Shown here one piece after another: positions 49,381 through 62,625 of a stretch of DNA of 64,000 nucleotides; within the stretch, counting starts at the first letter, position 1; the number at the start of each line of letters is the position of its first letter. The position numbers and the translations under genes were made by a program. The notes under the pieces were generated by a model. That model had not been told where the DNA came from and made no database searches. It was given only the letters and a program-made list of their open reading frames with translations. Source of the DNA: Mansonella perstans (Eukaryota > Nematoda > Chromadorea > Rhabditida > Onchocercidae); contig JBAMDO010000190.1 of the NCBI GenBank assembly GCA_037074765.1, forward strand, positions 42,716 to 106,715, given 5' to 3'.

Positions 49381-51611
49381 TGCTGTTGTTTTTGTATTAC
49401 TAAAATTTAGAACAATAATTTTATTAAATTGTTAGCTAATTTTTTTGAGCAGCGAAATTTTCCATTATTATCATTGCTGTTATTATTATTATGAAAATAT
49501 AAAACAATTATTTTATTAAATTATTGTCTATGAATATTTAATCTGAAAAGTGAAGTTTTTAGTATCGAGAATTTTTGAAAATTTTAAAATTAAAAATTAA
49601 TCGTCAATACTATCATTCACGACATCAAGTTATAACATTCATTATTTCATCATTATTGTTACAAAATTTAAAATCCAATTATTGAAATGCAAATTTTTTT
49701 TTTTTTTCTTCAGTTTACTATTTCACATGTATTTTTGTTTATATGCAAATTCAAAAGAGGGAGACAGACAGAGAGAGAGAGAGAGAGGGAATTGGAGGGA
49801 ATGGCTGACAAGAAAGGGCAAAAATTCTCATTTGTAAAAATGAAATAAAATGAAAAACGAGTTGTAAGTATTTGTTTTTTTCTTTTTTTATACTTTAAAT
49901 AATGAAAAAAAAAATTAAAATTTTTTTTTTAAATAAAATTGATTGAATTGCTTCATATCGTTTGCTTAATTTAAAAAATTCTCGTAAATTTATTTGTAAT
50001 TTAGAAATATTTAAATGTTCAATGAAAGTATTTGGAAGAGCTTTTGAATATTTTAAAAACGAAAGAAATTTGAATTGTTTCTCAAGCAGAACCATTTCAT
50101 ACCTGTTTTCAAGTCGAGTCATTTAAAATTTTCATCAATTTCTAAAATAAGTCTAAAATAAGTTTTTTTTTTTAAAATATAACCTAAGTATGCATGCTAA
50201 TAATATTGAAATAAGGATAATTAACTTGCTGAGATGCTAAATACTGCTCAAATAAGGGTAATTAACAGATAGCATTGATAATAATTATTATATACTGATA
50301 ATGATATAATAGCGTAAATAATATTTGAAATCATAAATATCTTATGGTAATATTTTCGATATTACAAATAATATTCAAAATTTCTAATATGATACTGCAA
50401 ATAATATCCCAAAGGAATAACTTAATCTAGTAAATTTAACCTGATTTAATCTATTTCTACTACTACCATTAGAATTAGTACTCTAACTTATTAATAAGTA
50501 ACAAAAACTTGAAAATATAATTTTCAATAGCTGTCAAATAATATCTTCATGTTAATCCTTTATACGGGAGGTTTTTTTCTTTTTATAATTATATAATTTC
50601 TATCAAAATTTTCTTACTGTATGAATTTTATCTATCGATAAATACTAATGCTTTTTTTAAATAGATTTTACACTTTCAAATTGATGAATTTGTCAGAATT
50701 TGCTTAAAAACATTTTTTATTGATTTTGCTTATCACTGAACAAATAACATTGTACTCGTTTTATTGACAAAAGAGTAAAAGTAATCGTTCATTGATAAGA
50801 GAAGTTCAGCTTCAAATTACTATTTTTTTTCTTTTACTAATTTTGATTGATTTTTTATCATTTAAATTTTATTGCATATTTTTTTAGCTCTGATTTATTA
50901 TTAATTTATTCTATATGCTTTAGCTTATCATTGAATGAATAAATACAGTAATTTAAGAAATGAGCTATTTTTTTAACTATTTTTTTTATCGTACTAGTAA
51001 TTATACGTGATTATATTATGTGTATTATTGTTTAATTTAAGCTTAAATAAGCCAATTTAATTTAAATAAGTCTGATTAAGGCATATTTTCTATTATTAAA
51101 ATATAATATTAAATTAGATGTTTTTAATTACCAATGAATGCTATTATAACAAAATTCCATTTTGCATGAAATCACTCAGCAAAGCTTTTACTAATAACAA
51201 ATAAGTGTTTAGCAATGAATTTAATTAAAAATTTTTTTTTTCATTTGAAATTTTATTGGAAAAAATGCAATGGATATTGACAATTTGCATTATAATATAT
51301 AGCTTGGAAATTTTAAACCAATTTCAACTTTTGGGAAATAAATTTCCATTTTTTCAATTTTAATGCAAAAAACTTCAGTCTAATAAAATTACATTTCAAA
51401 TTCTCTTCCAGTGCTTCTCTTCGCTTCTTTCCATTCTTTTTTTTCCTTTCAGAAAATTTTAACAAATATTAAATTTCAAACTAATTGCTATAATTAACGA
51501 ATGACATCATATCTTTGTTAATATCCTGTATGAATTACTATTTCGCATTTAAGTTAGTCCTTTTAATTGTTTGTGAAAAAGTAGGAAAAAATTTCTTTTT
51601 TCTTTTTTTCG

Positions 51612-51687
51612 GGAATATTTCATTTTTGCAAAACTAGCAATTAAATTTTTTCCAGAATATTTCATTCTTGCAAAAACAGCATTTAAA
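51612..51687. repeat. Short direct duplication abutting the sphingomyelin synthase start
   Basis: gaatatttcatttttgcaaa followed by agcaattaaat at 51612-51645 recurs as gaatatttcattcttgcaaa and agcatttaaat at 51655-51687. The second copy supplies the possible splice acceptor (aaaaacag) and the first base of the ATG. Confidence 0.85.
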
Positions 51688-54600
51688 TGGTCCGAGTAAA
51701 GATAATGCTTAATGATCAGATAAATAACCAAGCTGAGAAGTTATTTAAATCACGACATCAACCAACAATTTTTGCAATTCTTCTTTTGGTAAGTTACGTT
51801 GCCAAAATTACACTTATCAAATTTCATCCTTTTTCTGTTAAAAAGTTTCAACTAAAATTCGAAACGTGAATCATTTAGGCTCGACAAACATTTTTTCGCT
51901 TTTTCATAACTTTTCATTTTTTCTAATTTTCGATGTAATTTCAGGTTAATTTTTTTAAGCGAAAAAAAAACATTTATTTTTTTTTTTTGCAAAATAGAAT
52001 TTTAGATGAAGTGTGTTATTTTTTAGTACAATTTAATGTTTGTCCCAAGAAAAATTAGCACAAAATTTTTACTTCAATTTCAAATTTATTAAAAGTTAAA
52101 ATGAATGAGCAATTTCAATCTTTTTTTATCATCACCATTGTCAGTGTAAATTTGTTCCTACTGATTTTAATAGTACTAATTTCATTTGGACATTGAAATT
52201 GTTAATAGTATTAATTTCAGCTTAAGCACTGGAATTGTTATAGTACTAATTTTAGTTTAAAAATTGAAATTGTCTATAGCACTAATTTCATTTTGAGCAT
52301 TTAAAAATAAATTTAATAGTATTAATTCCAATCTGAACATCGAAATTGTTAATAGTACTAATTTCAAGTTTGAGCACTGAAATTTTTAATAGTATTAATT
52401 TCAGTCTGAGTATTGAAATTGTCTAGAGCTAATTTCATCTTCAGCATTAAAAAAAAGAAATTGATTAGAAAATCTTTGAGACAAAAATGTTGTTAGCTAA
52501 AATGTACTTGAAACAGCTTATGATGGATGGTTTATCATTGAAATTTTTTTTTTGAAAAGAAAGCTTAACAATGTTTATTGATAGCAATGTCTTGTTTTGT
52601 CTTTTTTTTTTAATTTCATAAATTTTTATTTCTATCATTTTGATTTCAAAATTATTTTGTTCATAAATTGCTTGTGTAATTTTTTAGGCTTTAGCATGGT
52701 TTGCAAATGAATTTGCATTAGCATGGGTGCATGATCGAATACCACTTAATAATCCATTACCGGATTTATGGTTCAGTTTATTTCCTGAAGTAAGAAATTT
52801 GTTGAAATTTTATTATCATTAAATTATAAAAGGTGCATCTCTATTACATTTCTTCATTAAATAAAATTTTAAATTCAAATATGTCATTTTTGGAAATTTT
52901 TTTTTTAAATTTTTACTTTTTCAACTATTATTTTCATTTGAACAAAACTATTAAATTGAAAACTGGCAAATTTTTAATTTTTGCAATTAAAATAACGTTT
53001 AATTTTTTTGCAGATAACAAATTTAATATTAGTAACAGAATTAATAATGATCAGTCTACTGGTGATGCTATTTGTCATCATGCTTTGTCACCAATATCGT
53101 TGGATTGTAATTCGGCGTGTTTTCTTTTGCGCTGCTTTGTGCTACATTTTTCGAGCTTCTTGCATTGTTATGTTTCAGGTTAAAGTTCACTTTCCATTTT
53201 TTTCCTTTTTTAAAATGAAGTCTCGATATTTGAAAAATTGTAAAATTCTATTTATAAAATCTTTTTCAATGATTATTTAATTTTTTTTCTTTTTCAAATT
53301 TTTTTTATAGAATTTGATTTTTTTTTCTTTTTTTAAATTGATAGTGCCATTAGATATAAGTTGAACATTGAAGAAAAGAAAAAAAGCATACAAAATAGTA
53401 TTTGTTTAAAAAATGTGAATTATTAATTTTCTATTTTTCCGAAATAGCTATTAAAATTTAAAAAAAGAAATTGTATGATCATTGCATTTCATAAAAGTTT
53501 ATTTGATGCCCTATAAAAATTGAAAAATACGACAATTAAATTGATGCACTTATTGAGAAAAAATAATTTGAAAAAAAAAAGGAAAAAAATTGGGAAAGAA
53601 ATAAAATTTTTAACGATGGAAATGGAAAGGTCACTTTTTTTTTGTTGAGTTTTTTTATCCTGATTTATTATCGATACAATAATTTAGTGGAAATTTTGAT
53701 GAATGGAAATTATTATGATCAATTAACAAGTTTAACTATTGTTAGATAAATTCTCGGCAAAATGATTCAAATGAAAGTGATTAAATTTGTGAAGAAAAAT
53801 TTCAAAATTTTTTTTTGACAAAAAAAGTTGTACATCACTTTATGCATGCGCATTTGATAAAATCGATTTAAACATTACTATTTTATCAGTATTATCAATT
53901 GTCATTATTAATTCGGATTCCCGGGAAAACATTAAAATTATTTTAATTGCATAAATTTAATGAGTTATGAGAATTACTGCGAAATTAATTTGGCATGGAA
54001 AATTTTGAATCCAATGAAAATATATGAAAATATAATAGCGCAGCAAAAATTTCGATCAAGAAAAAACTTTTTTGTACTGGACACCGGACTACTATTTCCA
54101 GTATTATTCTAGAATTTCATTATTCAATGATTTCTCAAAATTTACGAAGCATTTTAAAAATTGACAAGAAATCTTTTCACTCATCCCTAACTTTCCGTAT
54201 GATAAGTAGCTTTATTATTTATCAGTACGACTATTCCAATATATTCCATTTATCACTATACATTCCAGTTTATAATTTATTTATTACTAATAAAACTGAA
54301 ATTGAAGTTAAAATCATTTTCTGTTACAGGTACCAGTACCAAGTGAAAAAACGTATTGCGCACCAAAAAGTAATGGTAGTTTAAATGTAATAATTAATCG
54401 AGTCCTTCGAACATTTTGGTCAGCTGGAATTGAACAGCTCCGTCCACGGTTTATTGAATCAATTAGCTGTTTATTTAATTAGCCATTCTTGTTTCATTAA
54501 AAAAATTTTTTTGCATATTTGTATTATTTTAATAATTCTTTTTTTCCCTGAAGAAACATTCGAAAAAATTTTTATTTATTTAACGATCACTTTCATTAAA

Positions 54601-55545
54601 TGTTTTTCTGACCTTTACAATCAAAATTTAGCAAAATCATTCAGTAAATAATTTATTCAACTATGTATATAATTATTTTGCCCTCTACTATTACTTTTAT
54701 ATTACTAACTTTATCAAGTTATTATCATTATCAGCACTACTCCGGTTTTTATAAATTTGTTATTTTAAAATCGAAATTGAAATTATATTCTATTAACTTT
54801 TAAATTACTTAATACTGACTCCAGTTTTCATAAATCTGCTATTGATAAAATTGAAATTAGAATTGGAAATTATGTGCTGTTAACTTTTAACTTATTTAAC
54901 ACTGATTTGTATGAAATACGAATTTATGTCAACAATTAATCAATAATTTTTCTTAAAAAAAAATTGATAATTTCTTTTTTTGCAGCGAACTTTGCGGTGA
55001 TTTAATCGTATCTGGCCATACCATAACATTATTTATATCAGCCTTATCATTAAAGCAATATTGTCCAAGGAAACTGTATTATTTGGCTGAATTATGTTAT
55101 TGGGCAACATTTGCAGCAGTTGCATGCATATTATTGGCCAGGAAGCATTATACAATTGATGTTTTATTAGCCTATTGCCTTACAACACGCATCTATTGGA
55201 CATATCATTCATTATCAGTATCATTTTTTTATCAGTACTATTAAACAGTTATCATTTTATTTGTTTAACAATTTCTTATCTGCCGAATATTTCAAATCAC
55301 TTAGCATATCAATAATTAATTAATTATGGTCATTAATAGTCACAATCAAATAGTCATTAATAGTCAACTTTTGTGACACTTTTTTTGAATGATTTAATTT
55401 GCAGTATTGCTATCATAAAGGTGATCTCGATCAAATTCCTCTGAGGGAATCAATCTGGGCTTTTATGATACCATATCTAGAAGCAGATGCACCACCACCA
55501 CAATATTTTCACAATTATTGCAAATGGCCATTCAACAGTTGTTAA
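51687..55545 (+). CDS. sms: Sphingomyelin synthase family protein
   Basis: Six exons, 51687-51788, 52688-52789, 53014-53178, 54330-54448, 54986-55217 and 55405-55545, give 286 residues. The enzyme moves phosphocholine (or phosphoethanolamine) from a phospholipid to ceramide in Golgi or plasma membranes. The family blocks are present in order: NPLPDLWF (D1), RRVFFCAALCYIFRASCIVM (D2), CGDLIVSGHT (D3) and HYTIDVLLAY...YHSL (D4). The catalytic triad is H174, H217 and D221, with the same spacing (43 and 4) as H285/H328/D332 of human SMS1. About six hydrophobic segments span the membrane. The N-terminus is short and has no SAM domain. The donor of exon 4 (cg|gttta) was chosen because it alone restores phase and the family spacing before CGD. 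An in-frame TAA directly precedes the ATG, so this is the likely start. C. elegans has several sms genes; I cannot choose between them. Confidence 0.94.
52161..52447. repeat. ~37-bp minisatellite in sms intron 1
   Basis: About seven to eight diverged head-to-tail units of the type gaaattgttaatagtactaa followed by tttcagtttgagcat. It lies within intron 1 (51789-52687), 240 bases before exon 2. Confidence 0.88.
54735..54905. repeat. Duplicated ~80-bp segment in sms intron 4
   Basis: Two adjacent copies share actccggtttt/actccagtttt, cataaatctgctatt-like, aaattgaaatt and tgttaacttttaa.ttacttaa-cactga. Intronic, with no coding role seen. Confidence 0.75.
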
Positions 55546-55596
55546 CAATATTTCCGCAAAGGATTACCACTAAATTAAATTAAAAGAAAAAAAGAT

Positions 55597-55602
55597 AATA
55601 AA
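55597..55602 (+). terminator. Poly(A) signal of sms
   Basis: AATAAA 52 bases past the TAA at 55543-55545. Confidence 0.6.
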
Positions 55603-56721
55603 TTGAAATTCAGTGATAAATTAAATAATTTGATTGTTGTTATTTCATTTACTAATAAAATATTATGACAAATTTATTTTTGAATGCAAATGAAATTTTT
55701 TAAAAAATTCAAACTAAATATGATGAATTGCATTAATTAAAATGATAATTTTAATAATTTTATTTGAAAGAGAACATTTATAAGCTTATTTTATACATAA
55801 AGTCTTTTTGAAAATTCTAATTTATAAGAAATGATTAATATATTATTTTTACAAAGTGAAATATAAATTTAAATTCCAAAAAAAAAAGGAAAAATTACAA
55901 TTACATCTTTGTTATCAGTGAATGATACAATTTTCTGTCTAACACGTGCCATTTACAATTTAAATTTGTGTAAACATCGGAAATGAATAAACTGTGTAAT
56001 TACCGGAAATGTATCATTTAACTTTTTCAAACTGCATTGTAAGGATATTGCTCTAATAGATTAAACGAATTTAATTTTTGCTGATATATTATTTGATCCA
56101 ATCTTATTGATTTATTATATCATCCAATCTTATTGACTTGTTATTTGATTCAATTTTATTGATTTATTATTTGTTTTGTTTTTTTATTGTTCAGAAATAA
56201 GTGATTAAATTTGCAAGAGAAAATAATAAAAAAAAATTTTAAGCTTACTTTACAGCATTCAATTTCATTATTGCAATTAAATGAAGTAATTTTAAATATA
56301 ATAAATTGTTACATTTGCTATATGACATATTCTTGAATGATGATTAATAATTTATGAATTAATTTTTCCATGTAACATTTCATATATTAATTTTCTATTA
56401 AAATTGCGACAAAATTAAAGTAAATTAAACTAAATGACATTGAAAATGTTTTCAGATGATATTTGATTTTTAAGTTATCAAGTTCACTTCATTAGGCAAT
56501 CATTTAACGTTTTCGTTGCAATTAATGGATATGTATGAATTCGTGACAGAAATTGTCACATTGATGTAATCATCTGCTAAATGACTGATCAAAACCTACT
56601 CAATCATAATCATTTATATAATCAATCATAATCATCATAACTTTTTTTCAAATATATTTCATTAAAAATGAAGAATGGGAAAAAAATTTAAGCAGTAAAA
56701 ATTTTTAAAAATTAATTTTTT
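55603..56721. other. Convergent intergenic region, sms / BAR gene
   Basis: About 1.1 kb of A+T-rich DNA between two convergent genes. A short motif (atcttattgatttattat-like) is repeated three times around 56095-56170. No exon is recognised. Confidence 0.5.
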
Positions 56722-59438
56722 TTAAACTTTTTCAGCACCAAATTTTTTCAACAGTTCTTCCATTTGTTTATGATAATCTTGCATCAGCTCGTTGAACTGT
56801 TTTAAACAATCTGCTTGATCAATGAGAATTGATGGAATTTTACGTAAATCAGCCTGAAACGAATAAAATGTTATAAGTTTAAGAATAAATTAGAAATTAG
56901 AAATTTCAGAAAAAAAATTTTATTACTAGACGTCTTTTGTAACTTAAACAAAACTTTACGTCTCATCAATAAGTTTTTTTTTTTTTTTTTTTTAAATTGT
57001 TTGAAAGTTTGTATGTATAAAATTTGTTAATAAATTAAATTAAAATGAAACGAAATTTACCTTTACTAAAGCCAATTGCGTTTCATAATTTTTTCGAGAT
57101 TGTTCTAGCTTAAAAGTTGATTCCATTTTCCCATCCCTAACTTTGAAATATGATTAATAAAAAATATTGGGACATTTAAAAAAAACATGCAGTTTGCTTA
57201 AAAATATTCAATCACAGTTATTGATTTAGTCATTTATATCACAATTACTGATACAATCGTTTGTATTTAATCAATAACTGATTTAATCATTTAATTGACT
57301 TAATTATTTATAGCATGGTTTTTGATCCAGTCATTTGCATTTTAATCAATTGATTTAATCATTCATATCACAATTACTGATCCAATCATTTGTATTTCAT
57401 TCAATAATTGATTTCACCATTTGTATTTCATTCAATAATTGCTAGGAATACAACTACTGATTGAGATACTCTTTCATATTCATTTCAATTTTATTAAATT
57501 CATTTTTTTTCTGAAAAGAAATAAACATTTACTTTGCTTCACTTTTTTCAACTTCATTCGTTACTAAATCCAATTGCAATCGTTTTTCATTTAATTGTTG
57601 GATTGAATTTCTGATACGTTCATAATCAGACAAAACCCAAGTTTTTAACTTATTTGTCACCTTAATAAATTATTCATTTATTGAATCAACAGAGACAATA
57701 ATTCTTATTAATTTGTTATATTCAATTGTGAAGGAAATTTTAAAAATTTTCAAATTTTGATTTTGATTCAAAAAGCTTCCACACATTAAGAAGACATTTG
57801 AATGTAATTGAAGTCATAAAACAATAAAAGTATTTTAATTCTTATTTCATTTCAAAAATGGCTACTGAGTATTTGAGAAAATAACTGCTAAATGCAACCA
57901 CACTCATACCCGATCCTGAATTTCGGTAAACATTGTTCGTTGCAAATTACCAATTAAATCATACATTTCACTTTGTGCTTTCAAAAAATTTGCATACTAA
58001 AAGAAACCAATTAACAATTAGTGAAAAAGAAAATGATTGAAATTTTGATTAACTAGTTGAATATAAAATTACGTATTAATTATTAATCAGTTAATATGCA
58101 TTTAATAATTAACAGTACGTAAGATGAATAAACAAAAATTATTGTTTAGTAATTGATATACAGTTCTTCTGTTACTTTTTTTCTGTTACGTTACGAAAAA
58201 TTCATATTAATATATATATATCTAGCAATATTACAACAATTAAATTTCAAAATTTTCTCATAATTCACACTTTTTAATACGGCTTAAGGTAAGATATCGT
58301 AATTTATTTATTTATTTTTAGTATTGTCGAAAATTAATTAAAAGTAAATGATTAAAAGATTACTTCTTCATGTTCGGCAACTTTTGGTGCAAGAATTTTG
58401 ATTGATTGGGCAAGTTTTTCACTTGTAGTCGTTGTTTCATCTTTAATTTGAAATCGTCGTGATATCGTATCTGTGCAAATCATTAATTCATCCGCGACAT
58501 CACGCATTGTTGGTAACAGTTCCATCTATATGTACCACATACATACGTTGATACATCAATTTCTCCACTACACATTGTATATCCACCGTTAAAAAATAAA
58601 TCGGAAAAAAAAAGCTAGGATATGTACTATGTTAAGAAATGCTGTGTATTGACTGAATCGGTGGGAGGAAAAAAACCAACTGGTTTCACATGGTTTATCA
58701 TTGAAAGTAAATTTTTTAATGTTTGAGAGTTAAACGGTTAGAGATTTTTTTTAATAAAAAGAATTCATAATAACGTTATCATCATCATCAATTATGATCG
58801 TATTGAGGAAATATAAAGATAATTAAATGACTTAAATGACCTAAACTATAACATTGTCATTTTCAAATTTCAATTTGTAATTATTGGAAATTGATTTACA
58901 AATAAACAAATACGAATAGAAAGTGAAAAAAAAAGAAAAAACAAACCATTGAAACGAGTTCAGGTGGATATTTTGCCTCATTTGAGCGTTGAATTTTAAG
59001 TTTTTGAAACATGCGATCAATCAGACTACTAAAGAAATCGTTTTATGATTGATATTTAATGATAATACTTATCACTTTTGTTATCACAAAATAACAACTG
59101 CAATGATTATTTCGAAGCGAAGCTTAACATAAGTTCATAATTTGTCATTTAAGTTAATTTTTTTTTTATATCAATATCAAAATTATGTGATATGTGACAA
59201 AAAAACTGTGTGACATGTGCACTATGTAACAAAATAAGTCCTTTTCATTGTTCAATTCTTTCACAAATTACTAGGCATTTTTCATCGTCACGTATGTTTT
59301 TTCTTTAGTTTTGCATCAAAAAAGTCAATCGTCTGATATGAATTTAATTGAACAAAAATAATAAATTTATATTCTGACCCTTAGAAACATCATAAAGATC
59401 ATTCCTACTAATTTTGCGAAGGCTAACCTTTTAGGCAT
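56722..59438 (-). CDS. Endophilin-like BAR-domain protein without SH3
   Basis: Exons on the minus strand: 59428-59438, 58947-59028, 58364-58525, 57910-57996, 57533-57660, 57061-57136, 56722-56853. Phases agree, giving 225 residues that are almost wholly alpha-helical. The stretch LSDYERIRNSIQQLNEKRLQ followed by LDLVTNEVEKSEA matches the central BAR helix of endophilins (the RRLDLDACKTRLKKAKA-type block). NELMQDYHKQMEELLKKFG matches the final helix, where endophilins have AQLEYHKQAVQIL. The likely role is a curved dimer that senses or bends membranes in trafficking. The N-terminus (SSLIDRMFQKLKIQ) is amphipathic, like the H0 helix. There is no C-terminal SH3; the protein stops after FGAEKV. 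The first exon is only 11 nt (MPK plus two bases) and uncertain. An internal ATG at 59012 would still leave a 216-residue BAR protein. Confidence 0.82.
57185..57445. repeat. Imperfect short-unit repeats in BAR gene intron
   Basis: Repeated phrases tcatttgtattt, tcaataattgattt and atcacaattactgatccaat recur several times in the intron between exons 5 and 6 (57137-57532). Copies are irregular, so the array is old or built from nested duplications. Confidence 0.75.
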
Positions 59439-61264
59439 GTTACAATAATTTAAATCCACCGCTCTCAACGACAAAAATGCTTAACAATGATTTACTTGAA
59501 TAATACATTTAGTGTTAAATTCTTGTTTTTTTTTAATTGCAATAGTTTCTATGCAAAAATTTCATCCTCTATAGATTGAAATTATAAAAGTTTTATTATA
59601 CTTTTACAGAAATTATAAATAGTTTGAAATAATTACAATCTTTAATTGTTGTCAGTGATACGAGAGATGTTATAGTGATAGCATGATAATATCAATTCAT
59701 GTCAAGGATTTTTGCGGATATATATGTTCAGGCGCAATATGGAAGACTTCTGGAATAATATTGTAATGCTACAGTAATAAAATTACTTCAGTATCATTGT
59801 TTTAAGTTAAATGAATTGAATTAAAATTAATAAATTTGAAATTGATGGAAATTTCAAACTGCATTAAATTCCCCAAAAACTGAAATACACTTTACAGAAA
59901 TATCTTCTCAGGATATTTCCATTAATTAATTGCCTTTGTCAGTCTCTCAAACTAATTTATCGAAATTAATTGCACGATTAATTTGCAAGAAAGATAATTT
60001 ATTATTACTAGTTGCAAATTGGTTACTAATTAATTGTTAATTAATTGGTGAAATTTTCTGCACATAGATTATGTTTGCATATGTTTAATTGAATGAGAAC
60101 TGTAAATAATTTTCGAAATATTAAAAATTATGAAATGTTAAAAAATCTTCTTTTTCACTACTAATTACCTTTTTATTTGCTTTGACAAATCTGATATTTT
60201 GTTCTTCCCTCAAACTTTTTATAATTTTTAATCATTGATTCCTTAAATTTACTTAATTTTATCTGTTAATTATTTCAAACTGTTCATAATTTTTAATCTT
60301 CGATCCCTTGAATCTATTTGATTTTATCCGTTAATTATTCTATTTTTTTCATTTATTTAGTAATTAATTTTTAACAATTTCATTTTTTTCCTATTTTAAT
60401 AATTATCCAGAAGCACAAAGTTTACTTTTCATTTCATTCAAAAATCGAAAAATCCTTGATAATTAAAAGTGCTGAAGCTTAATTAAACATATGATACATT
60501 TTATAGCATGATATAATTACATTTGCAATTCTTAACTTAACACTTATAGTATTACTGAAAATTTTACAGTAAAATTAATTATCATTCAAAAATTTTCATG
60601 TTAATAGTTCTGTCTGACAATTGATGCAAGTAGTTGTGATGTGCTTAACAAATATGATTTATTAAATTAGCAACTGTTTCTGAATAATTATTATGACAAT
60701 TCTGTGATAGCCATTATGACAAATATAAGTTTCATTTTTAAAATTCAAAATAAGAAATTGAATTTTGGATCAAAATTTTCAAAGCAATACGGTTAGTGAT
60801 TTATTACGAGCATGATCAATTAGTTTAAAAACTAACGATATGAAATATTTCACTTCAAAAGTTAAAGGTCTGATTTATGATCAATCAATAAATCATTTTT
60901 TACGATATGGCTCTTCCAGTTTACCAACTAATAATCTGTCACGTTTTTTTTCCGTCAAATTTCGAGAAATAAATGAAGTTAAATAAGCATATAAGAAAGC
61001 AATCATATGAATTATCAATTATTATTGGATTATAAAAAAATCAATAAACTAATTCCACTGAGATATTTAGCAAATCGATAATGCGTCGTTCAATACATTG
61101 AAGCATCTTTATTTCCCCAAATATTTCTATTCGTTTATAATTGATGAAAATTGTAACTTGTACGATTCGATTGTAACAATAAAGTTTGTTTACATATTTG
61201 CTACTTGTAAATAGTTCATCTTTACTAATAAATTTGTTTACTTCTTGCTATTTACCATTTTCAT

Positions 61265-61625
61265 AAAATATGCTCTTTGATCTGAACTACTGTGTCAAGT
61301 TAGTTAACCTTAAATGTATAATTTCAAATTAATTGATAAATTATATTCAAATTTTACAAATGTATTTTTGACTGAGAACAATTTTTATCAGCTTTTCATT
61401 CTTCAATTTTACGCTTATCAAAAACATTATTGATAAGAGTTTAATAATAGGAGATTTACATAGTATGCTCTTTGATCTGATCTATTGCGTCAACCTTGCA
61501 TTTCAAATTAATTGATAAATTAAATTCAAATTTTGCAAATGTACATTATTTTTGACTGAGAACAATCTTTACCAGCTTTTCATTCTTCAAATTTATGCTT
61601 ATCAAAAACATTAACAATAAGAGAA
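61265..61625. repeat. ~180-bp tandem duplication
   Basis: Copy 1 (61265-61443) and copy 2 (61460-61625) share tatgctctttgatctga, atttcaaattaattgataaa, ttgactgagaacaat and agcttttcattcttcaa, plus cttatcaaaaacatta. Differences are scattered substitutions and small indels. Confidence 0.9.
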
Positions 61626-62329
61626 AGAATGAAATATGCAGAAGTAATTTATAGAAGTAAAAATTAAAAATTTAATATTTTAAATGCATAACAATTAAAT
61701 ATAACTATTAAAATTTTTGTCACCAATGTTTGTCAACACTTTTTGAGCATAAAGCAAAAAAAAAGTTAATTAATTAATTATTATTTTTGAAATTTGTAAA
61801 CTGCAGAGTGGGAAAGAATATAAAGTAAAATTTTGATTCTATCATGATTAAACTTTCAGTAATTTCAAAATCTTTAATTAACATTAAATTTACATAAATC
61901 AATGAAATTATTTTTTGTTTATTTAAAGAAAAGATTAATGAAATTCAATTTCATTCAATAATTTTTCTAGAAAGATGAAAGTAACAATTAATGTGATTTA
62001 TCATCACTGACACACAATGGACAGCATTTGACAGCTTTGGTTGGCAAGCACAAACTGGCAAATGTTTAATGGGACAACTAATTATTCCACTCTGATAATC
62101 TCAGGCATTGGAGATGAATTTGAACACTTAATAAACATTTCCATTATCACCATTAAAATAGTAAGTATAATTATTGAAAATCTGTTAATGAGAAATTTTG
62201 TTAATTGATAAGATTAATTAGCGAGTGATAAATTCATTAAAACATTGAAAAATTATGGAGAGGAAAAACAATGAAAAGCAATTCCGTTTTTTATTTTATT
62301 AAAATTAATTTTTGAAATTATCAAAAAAT

Positions 62330-62625
62330 CATATTGACCAATGTATGTGTGCATAAGTCAGTTTTAGTTGAATGTTTGAATGACCAGCACTTGTATAGTG
62401 AAACAGTTATATGCCTTTGTTATTATTATTGGTGGAATGTTTGAATAATGAATAGCTACATGGTCAAATAATCAACAATGCCTTTGTTATTGAATAGGTG
62501 AGCTCGATAATCAATCATATCAATGTGACCAATGTATGTGTGTAAGTCAGTTTTAGTGGAATGTTTGAATAATGACCAGCTGTATGGTCAAACAATCAAC
62601 AATGCCTTTGTTATGGAATAATGTG
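62330..62625. repeat. ~100-bp tandem repeat, about three copies
   Basis: Blocks gtcagttttagt, ggaatgtttgaataatga, agct..atggtcaaa, aatcaacaatgcctttgtta recur. The end copies also share gaccaatgtatgtgtg. Copies differ by small deletions. Confidence 0.88.

Larger units (their letters stand above)
46915..51686. other. A+T-rich intergenic region before the sphingomyelin synthase gene
   Basis: About 4.8 kb. It holds a ~125-bp direct duplication at about 47296-47410 and 47425-47528 (aaataacaata, aattgataattc, atgaatg, gattattgattta). An ATT/TTA microsatellite lies at about 49300-49380 and a GA tract at 49761-49790. There is one coding-like island at 47939-48011. A 75-codon minus-strand frame with plausible composition runs 50122-49895 (MTRLENRYEMVLLEKQFKFL), without splice or homology support. 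Confidence 0.45.

Noticed and set aside
49218..49403. 61-codon tyrosine/leucine-only frame
   Set aside because: Produced by the ATT microsatellite.
51687..51788. Joining the orphan gene at 45.5-46.3 kb to sms as upstream exons
   Set aside because: The orphan gene has its own stop and poly(A) signal, and an in-frame stop directly precedes the sms ATG.
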